Source of the DNA: Mytilus edulis
Lineage: Eukaryota; Mollusca; Bivalvia; Mytilida; Mytilidae
Direction of reading: 5' to 3'
Assembly (NCBI RefSeq): GCF_963676685.1
Contig: NC_092355.1
Location: 80,133,176 to 80,197,175 of the forward strand
Length of the DNA: 64,000 bases
Position 1 is the first letter of the stretch. Each line of letters starts with the position of its first letter. Below are positions 56,680-64,000 of this stretch, piece by piece. The notes under the pieces were generated by a model, which saw only the letters and a list, made by a program, of their open reading frames with translations, was not told where the DNA came from and made no database searches. The position numbers and the translations under genes are program-made.

Positions 56680-57406
56680 GTCGAGCCTGTGACTTAAGTC
56701 GCAGAAAGCTCGACATAGGGATAGTGATCTGACGGCGGATAACGTCTTAAAAGCTTCATATTTTAGAAGGTTGAAGACCTGGATGCTTCATACTTTGTAT
56801 ATAGATGCCTCATGTTATGAAGTTTCTGTCAGTCACATGTCAAATGTCCTTCACCTCATTTCCATGGTTCAATGACTACTTGAAAAAATATTTTTTGTAA
56901 TGTTAAATTCTCTCTTATTATAAGTAATAGGATTACTATATTTGGTATGTGTGTACCTTGCAAGGTCTTGTGCCTGTTAGACTGTTTTCAGTTGACCTCG
57001 ACCTCATTTCGTGAATCAGTTAACAAGGTTAAGTTTTGGTGGTCAGGTTCATATTTCAGATACTATAAGCAATAGATCTAGTATATTCAGTGTATGGAAG
57101 GACTGTAAAGTGTATATGTCCAACTGGCAGGTGTCATCTGACCTTGAACTCATTTTCATGGTTCAGTGGTTACAGTAAGGTTTTTGTGTTTTGGTCTGTT
57201 TTTCTTATTCTGTATGTAATAGGTCTACCATATTTGGTGTATGGAATGATTGTAAGGTGTACATGTCTAGCTGGCAGGTGTCATCTGACCGTGACCTCAT
57301 TTTCATCGTTCACTGGTCAAAGTTCAGTTTTTGAGTTTTGGTCTTTTTATTTAATACTTTATGGAATATGTCAAGTATATTTGTTGTATGGAAATATTTT
57401 ATGATG
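56680..57406 (+). repeat. Family D hairpin-headed repeat, part 1 (interrupted)
   Basis: Head hairpin 56680-56714 (outer arms gtcgagc / gctcgac, inner arms ctgtgac / gtcgcag), a reduced ggcgg tract, then modules with cacctcatttccatggttca, accttgaactcattttcatg and gaccgtgacctcattttcat. It continues after the nested MITE at 58565-58640. The frame at 57090-57404 is repeat sequence. Confidence 0.85.
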
Positions 57407-57408
57407 TA

Positions 57409-58562
57409 CAGTGAAACCTGGGTAAACTGAACTCTGAATTTCAGTTTAAACCGAACAATTTTCAAAGTCCCACAAAATTTCCCTATCAACTAACGTTAAT
57501 CTAACCTGAAAAAACCGAACCCTGTCAACACCTAATTCCGAACGCTTTTTGAAGGCTCGTTAGTAAATAGGTATTTAAAAATTACCTGTCAAAATCAATC
57601 GATAGCAATCAAAACAAAAAAGTATATTTAATTATTTGCATGATTTAATTAAACAAACACAGGATGACAGAGTATCCCGAGGGTATTTGAGGTTTAATGA
57701 ACTGGTGAGTTGTTATCACAAACTAATTAGCATGTTTGTGTCTATGTATTCAGAGATCAAATTTTTTTTATTTTGTAAAGAAACGTTAAACTGGTCCGCT
57801 GCCCCTGTCGCCGAAAAGGACAAGAATTGAACTTTCCCTTGGAACAATTAAACGTTTTGCTACTGAATGGCAGTAACGAATTTGTGACCGTACATATTTG
57901 ATTAACGTGCATTTAATTAAATAATAGTTTAAGCGCTTCACTGGATTAAGAAGTCGTGCAACACAACAAGGCCAATGTCTTTTGAATTATATTTACGGGA
58001 TGCCCGATTCCCTTTAGAGCCCCAATATATATATTTCAGATGCTCCTCCAGACTTCCGTTGGCTATTTATCAACGATAAAGTCCGAGAATAAACTGGACC
58101 CCTGCTGTTGTTTCGCTTTTATCTTGTGGCAAAGTATCAATCAGCGGGTGGCCAGTTTAGTCCGAGAACTCGTGTGTACAGATAATTGAAAATGACGATC
58201 TCGATTCAACTACGGAATCGTCATTTGGCAGTGACTGAGAATCTGAATTGGTCAGTAAATTAACGGATTAGATAAAAATTATACAAAGGAAAATCGCAAA
58301 ACGCTAAAAGTTGGAAATCATTGAACGATTAATACATTTACACAACAAGGAGCGTGATTGACAGACTGGCGTAAATTTTTACATTTACATCTAAATCATC
58401 ATGAAAATAAATTGCTGTTTGCTGTGTTACCTAACGTCCCTTGTCAGTAAGTGCTAAAATTATTTTGGTGCCGACTTCCGTTTACCTCTTCAATCCGAAC
58501 ACCTGTGAAAACCGAACAAAACTCAAAGTCCTGTGGGTGTTCGGTTTGGACAGGTTTCACTG
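57409..58562. mobile_element. 1154-bp TIR element in family D, TA target (pogo/Tigger-like ends)
   Basis: Begins cagtgaaacctgggtaaact and ends with the complement of cagtgaaacctg, flanked by TA at 57407-57408 and 58563-58564. The subterminal parts are also inverted (accgaac / gttcggt). CAGTG ends with a TA target fit the pogo/Tigger branch of Tc1/mariner. No transposase frame; 57636-57830 is chance. Removing it rejoins family D (gatgta with tatgtc) as expected. Confidence 0.8.
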
Positions 58563-58564
58563 TA

Positions 58565-58640
58565 TATGTCAATCGCACAGGTTTTATTTGACCATGACCT
58601 CATTTTCACGGTTCATTGCTCAGTAAGGACATTCTTTTCA
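58565..58640 (+). repeat. Family D repeat, part 2
   Basis: Resumes at tgtcaatcgcacaggtttta with gaccatgacctcattttcac and breaks off just before the ankyrin exon acceptor. Confidence 0.7.
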
Positions 58641-58668
58641 ATATATTTTTATTATGGTTTACTTACAG

Positions 58669-58978
58669 AAACTTACTACAGCTGCTGGGAATAGAGATAT
58701 AGAAGCTTTAAAATTATGTCTACAGAATGGTGCAGACATTGATTATCAAGATTAAATGTAATTTCTATGTTATACTTACAGAAACTTACTACAGCTGCTG
58801 CGAGGGGAGATATAGAAGCCTTAAAATTATGTCTACAGAATGGTGCAGACATTGATTATCAAGATTAAATGTAATTTCTATGTTATACTTACAGAAACTT
58901 ACTACAGCTGCTTTTGAGGGAGATATAGAAGCCTTACAATTATGTCTACAGAATGGTGCAGACATTGATTATCAAGAT
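58669..58978 (+). pseudogene. Three tandem copies of the ankyrin exon, each with a stop
   Basis: Exon-like copies at 58669-58752, 58782-58865 and 58895-58978, each 84 bases (28 codons) preceded by an acceptor-like acttacag. Each reads an ankyrin helix pair (GDIEALKLCLQNGADIDYQD in copy 2; variants NRDIEALK and FEGDIEALQ). In all three the final GAT is followed by TAAATG where copy 4 has GTAAGT, so there is no donor and a TAA stop follows at once. The inter-copy spacer is only 29 bases, too short for a normal spliceosomal intron. If spliced to directly, any of them would end the protein after one ankyrin unit. Confidence 0.7.
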
Positions 58979-59007
58979 TAAATGTAATTTCTATGTTATA
59001 CTTACAG

Positions 59008-59091
59008 AAACTTACTACAGCTGCTGTGAGGGGAGATATAGAAGCCTTAAAATTATGTCTACAGAATGGTGCAGACATTGATTATCGAGAT
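59008..59091 (+). CDS. Ankyrin-repeat exon (intact copy; partial gene)
   Basis: 84 bases, 28 codons, phase 0 at both ends: acceptor acttacag (AG at 59006-59007), donor GTAAGT at 59092. It reads KLTTAAVRGDIEALKLCLQN then GADIDYRD, which matches an ankyrin repeat (two antiparallel helices, then the GAD-D turn leading to the next repeat). Such repeats bind other proteins; nothing shows which. The protein must continue in exons beyond the satellite that starts at 59,197 and runs off the window. It is the last of four tandem copies and the only one that can splice onward. Confidence 0.7.
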
Positions 59092-59196
59092 GTAAGTAAA
59101 ATAGTCACATTCAAAACTACCTTATTTTAACAATTCATAGAAAAATCATTTGAAGATACAGCCTTTTATGGTACATGAACAAAAAAGACACAAAAC

Positions 59197-62100
59197 TACA
59201 TGTTACTTAAAATTAAAGCACAGTGAAACAGTGAAAACTACAAGTTACTTCAAAATGTTGAATATTGTACATAAACACACAACAACAATTTACTTTAGAA
59301 CTATAAGAACAGAAGTATAAAAAATATAAAAACAAGTTACTTCAGAACATAAGAGATTGTACATAAGCAGTATAAAACACACAACTACAAGTTACTTCAG
59401 AACATAACAAATTGTACACCAGCAGTAAAAAACACACAACTACAAGTTACTTCAGAACAGAACAAATTGTACACAAGCAGTATAAAACACACAACTACAA
59501 GTTGCTTCAGAACAGAACAAATTGTACACAAGCAGTATAAAACACACAACTACAAGTTGCTTCAGAACAGAACAAATTGTACACAAGCAGTATAAAACAC
59601 AACTACAAGTTACTTCAGAACAAAACAAATTTTAAATAAGAAACATAAAACACACAACTACAAATTACTTCAGAACATAACAAATTGTACACCAGCAGTA
59701 TAAAACACACAACTACAAGTTACTTCAGAACATAACAAATTGTACATAAGCAGTATAAAACATGCAACAACAAGTTACTTCAGAACATAACAGATTGTAC
59801 ATAAGCAGTTAAAAAACACACAACTACAAGTTACTTCAGAACATAACAGATTGTACATAAGCAGTATAAAACACACAACTTCAAGTTACTTCAGAACATA
59901 ACAAATTGTACACCAGCAGTAAAAACATACAACTGCAAGTTACTTCAGAACAGAACAAATTGTACAAAAGAAATATAAAACACAACAACAAATTACTTCA
60001 GAACATAACAAATTGTACACCAGCAGTAAAAACATACAACTGCAAGTTACTTCAGAACAGAACAAATTGTACATAAGAAATATAAAACACACAACTACAA
60101 GTTACTTCAGAACAGAACAAATTGTACATAAGAAATATAAAACACACAACAACAAATTACTTCAGAACATAACAGGTTGCACACCTGCAGTATAAAACAC
60201 AACTGCAAGTTACTTCAGAACATAACAGATTTTACACTAGCAGTATAAAACACACAACTACAAGTTACTTCAGAACAGAACAAATTGTACATATTAAGAA
60301 ATATAAAGCACACAACAACAAATTACTTCAGAACATAACAGATTGTACATAAGCAGTATAAAGCACAAAACTACAAGTTACTTCAGAACATAACAGATTG
60401 TACACTAGCAGTATAAAACACATAACTACAAGTTACATCAGAACATAACAAATTGTACATAAGCAGTATGAAGCACAACAACAAATTACTTCAGAACATA
60501 ACAAATTGTACATAAGCAGTATAAAGCACAAAACTACAAGTTACTTCAGAACATAACAGATTGTACACTAGCAGTATAAAACACATAACTACAAGTTACA
60601 TCAGAACATAACAAATTGTACATAAGCAGTATGAAGCACAACAACAAATTACTTCAGAACATAACAAATTGTACATAAGCAGTATAAAGCACAAAACTAC
60701 AAATTACTTCAGAAAATAACAGAGTGTACACCAGCAGTATAAAACACTCAACTACAAATTACTTCAGAAAATAACAGAGTGTACACCAGCAGTATAAAAC
60801 ACTCAACTACAAATTACTTCAGAACATAACAGATTGTACACCAGCAGTATAAAACACACAACTACAAATTACTTCAGAAAATAACAGAGTGTACACCAGC
60901 AGTATAAAACACTCAACTACAAATTACTTCAGAACATAACAGATTGTACACCAGCAGTATAAAACACACAACTACAAATTACTTCAGAAAATAACAGAGT
61001 GTACACCAGCAGTATAAAACACTCAACTACAAATTACTTCAGAACATAACAGAGTGTACACCAGCAGTATAAAACACATAACTACAAGTTACATCAGAAC
61101 ATAACAAATTGTACATAAGCAGTATGAAGCACAACAACAAATTACTTCAGAACATAACAAATTGTACATAAGCAGTATAAAACACACAACTACAAGTTAC
61201 TTCATACCATAACAAATTGTACATCAGCAGTATAAAACACACAACTGCAAGCTACTTCAGAACGTACAAATTGTACATAAGCAGTAAAAAAACACACAAC
61301 AACAAGTTACTTCAGAACAGAACACATTGTACATAAGAAATATAAAACACACAACAACAAATTACTTTAGAACATAACAGGTTGCACACCTGCAGTATAA
61401 AACACAACTGCAAGTTACTTCAGAACATAACAGATTTTACACTAGCAGTATAAAACACACAACTACAAGTTACTTCAGAACAGAACAAATTGTACATATT
61501 AAGAAATATAAAGCACACAACAACAAATTACTTCAGAACATAACAGATTGTACATAAGCAGTATAAAGCACAAAACTACAAGTTACTTCAGAACATAACA
61601 AATTGTACACCAGCAGTATAAAACACATAACTACAAGTTACATCAGAACAGTTCACATTGAACATAAGAAATATAAAACACACAACAACAAATTACTTCA
61701 GAACATAACAAATTGTACACCAGCAGTATAAAACACACAACTACAAGTTACTTCAGAACAGAACACATTGAACATAAGAAATATAAAACACACAACAACA
61801 AATTACTTCAGAACATAACAAATTGTACACCAGCAGTATAAAACACACAACTACAAGTTACTTCAGAACAGAACACATTGAACATAAGAAATATAAAACA
61901 CACAACAACAAATTACTTCAGAACATAACAGATTGTACACCAGCAGTATAAAACACACAACAACAAGTTACTTCAGAACAGAACAAATTGTACATAAGAA
62001 ATATAAAACACACAACAACAAATTACTTCAGAACATAACAGATTGTTCATAAGCAGTATGAGGCACATAATTACAAGTTACTTCAGAACATAACAGATTG

Positions 62101-64000
62101 TACATCAGCAGTATAAAATCGGAACATAACAGATTGTACACAATCAGCAGTATAAAACACACAGCTGCAAGCTACTTGAGAACATAACAGATTGTATATA
62201 TTAGCTGTATAAAACACACAACTGCAAGTTACTTCAGAACATAACAGATTGTACATCAGCAGTATAAAACATAAAACTACATGTTACTTTAGAACATAAC
62301 AGATTATACATTAGCAGAATAAAACACATAACTACATGTTACTTCAGAACAGAACAAATTTTAAATAAGAAACATAAAACATACAACTACAAATTACTTC
62401 AGAACATACCAAATTGTACATAAGCAGTATAAAACATGCAACAACAAGTTACTTCAGAACATAACAGATTGTACATAAGCAGTTAAAAAACACACAACTA
62501 CAAGTTACTTCAGAACTTAACAAATTGTACACCAGCAGTATAGAACACATAACTACAAGTTACTTCAGAACAGAACAAATTGTACATAAGAAATATAAAA
62601 CACACAACAACAAATTACTTCAGAACATAACAGATTGTACATCAGCAGTATAAAACACACAACTACAAATTACTTCAGAACATAACAGATTGTACATAAG
62701 CAGTTAAAAAACACACAACTACAAGTTACTTCAGAACTTAACAAATTGTACACCAGCAGTATAGAACACATAACTACAAGTTACTTCAGAACAGAACAAA
62801 TTGTACATAAGAAATATAAAACACACAACAACAAATTACTTCAGAACATAACAGATTGTACACCAGCAGTATAAAACACAACTACAAGTTACTTCAGAAC
62901 ATAACAAATTGTACATAAGCAGTATAAAACATGCAACAACAAGTTACTTCAGAACATAACAGATTGTACATAAGCAGTTAAAAAACACACAACTACAAGT
63001 TACTTCAGAACATAACAGATTGTACATAAGCAGTATAAAACACACAACTTCAAGTTACTTCAGAACATAACAAATTGTACACCAGCAGTAAAAACATACA
63101 ACTGCAAGTTACTTCAGAACAGAACAAATTGTACAAAAGAAATATAAAACACAACAACAAATTACTTCAGAACATAACAAATTGTACACCAGCAGTAAAA
63201 ACATACAACTGCAAGTTACTTCAGAACAGAACAAATTGTACATAAGAAATATAAAACACACAACTACAAGTTACTTCAGAACAGAACAAATTGTACATAA
63301 GAAATATAAAACACACAACAACAAATTACTTCAGAACATAACAGGTTGCACACCTGCAGTATAAAACACAACTGCAAGTTACTTCAGAACATAACAGATT
63401 TTACACTAGCAGTATAAAACACACAACTACAAGTTACTTCAGAACAGAACAAATTGTACATATTAAGAAATATAAAGCACACAACAACAAATTACTTCAG
63501 AACATAACAGATTGTACATAAGCAGTATAAAGCACAAAACTACAAGTTACTTCAGAACATAACAGATTGTACACTAGCAGTATAAAACACATAACTACAA
63601 GTTACATCAGAACATAACAAATTGTACATAAGCAGTATGAAGCACAACAACAAATTACTTCAGAACATAACAAATTGTACATAAGCAGTATAAAGCACAA
63701 AACTACAAATTACTTCAGAAAATAACAGAGTGTACACCAGCAGTATAAAACACTCAACTACAAATTACTTCAGAAAATAACAGAGTGTACACCAGCAGTA
63801 TAAAACACTCAACTACAAATTACTTCAGAACATAACAGATTGTACACCAGCAGTATAAAACACACAACTACAAATTACTTCAGAAAATAACAGAGTGTAC
63901 ACCAGCAGTATAAAACACTCAACTACAAATTACTTCAGAACATAACAGATTGTACACCAGCAGTATAAAACACACAACTACAAATTACTTCAGAAAATAA
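59197..64000. repeat. 55-bp satellite, about 88 units, higher-order structure, runs off the window
   Basis: Unit built from acaactacaagttacttcag, aacataacaaattgtacata and agcagtataaaac. Two main forms alternate: cataac...agcagtat and cagaac...agaaatat. A long block from about 59,640 recurs at about 62,809 (offset 3169; atgcaacaac at 59762 and 62931; identical 60-codon frames at 60013 and 63182), so the array has a higher-order duplication. It lies in the intron after the ankyrin exon. Confidence 0.95.

Noticed and set aside
59197..64000. CRISPR-like array
   Set aside because: Units are near-identical throughout with no unique spacers, and the context is animal DNA; it is a satellite.

Overview
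The window reads as nuclear DNA of a marine bivalve, most likely a mussel (Mytilus-like). The basis is its AT-rich, intron-like sequence, the absence of compact operons, and several dispersed sequences I recognise from bivalve genomes (the gattgccaatgagacaac family, the hairpin tcacctggcccgaagggcca family and the gtcgagcctg hairpin family). The species call rests on recognition from memory and was not searched. Almost every long open frame lies in a transposable element or a tandem repeat; no complete host gene is visible.

Layout. 1-9.8 kb: dispersed repeats, a tRNA-like SINE, and a nest of inverted-repeat DNA elements (3957-5793 containing 4046-5286; 7661-7854 with a triplicated 133-bp flank; 9032-9797). 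9.97-15.64 kb: a very young BEL/Pao-type LTR retrotransposon with 739-bp LTRs and a 5-bp target duplication. It has lost the RT core, RNase H and integrase, and its gag is split by a 658-bp MITE. 16.3-16.9 kb: minisatellites. 17.3-19.4 kb: a 5'-truncated non-LTR retrotransposon with an intact RT frame (minus strand). 20.4-21.3 kb: a TIR element with 55-bp perfect ends carrying a 156-codon frame. 22-25.5 kb: a 23-bp minisatellite between decayed LINE/RT fragments. 26.25-30.35 kb: two abutting minisatellites (90 bp, 56 bp). 31.3-32.7, 41.9-43.7 and 44.0-45.3 kb: three copies of a hairpin-headed repeat (family C). 33.7-36.8 kb: 17-, 36- and 92-bp arrays. 45.5-54 kb: further hairpin-headed families (D, E, F), RT remnants and small MITEs. 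59.2-64 kb: a 55-bp satellite with higher-order structure that runs off the window.

The only host-gene signal I can assemble is on the plus strand at 49.5-59.1 kb: two spliced 5'-UTR-like exons (the second a minisatellite packed with AUG-UGA start-stop units), a 24-bp microexon holding a good ATG, and an ankyrin-repeat exon present as four tandem 113-bp copies, of which only the last keeps a splice donor and lacks a stop. The gene continues beyond the satellite, outside the window.

The observation I rate highest is that four otherwise unrelated dispersed families (C, D, E, F) share one architecture: a terminal DNA hairpin, a CG-rich cgtc/ggc tract just inside it, then tandem AT-rich modules, and in at least two families a tail complementary to the head. 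I know of no named class that describes this.
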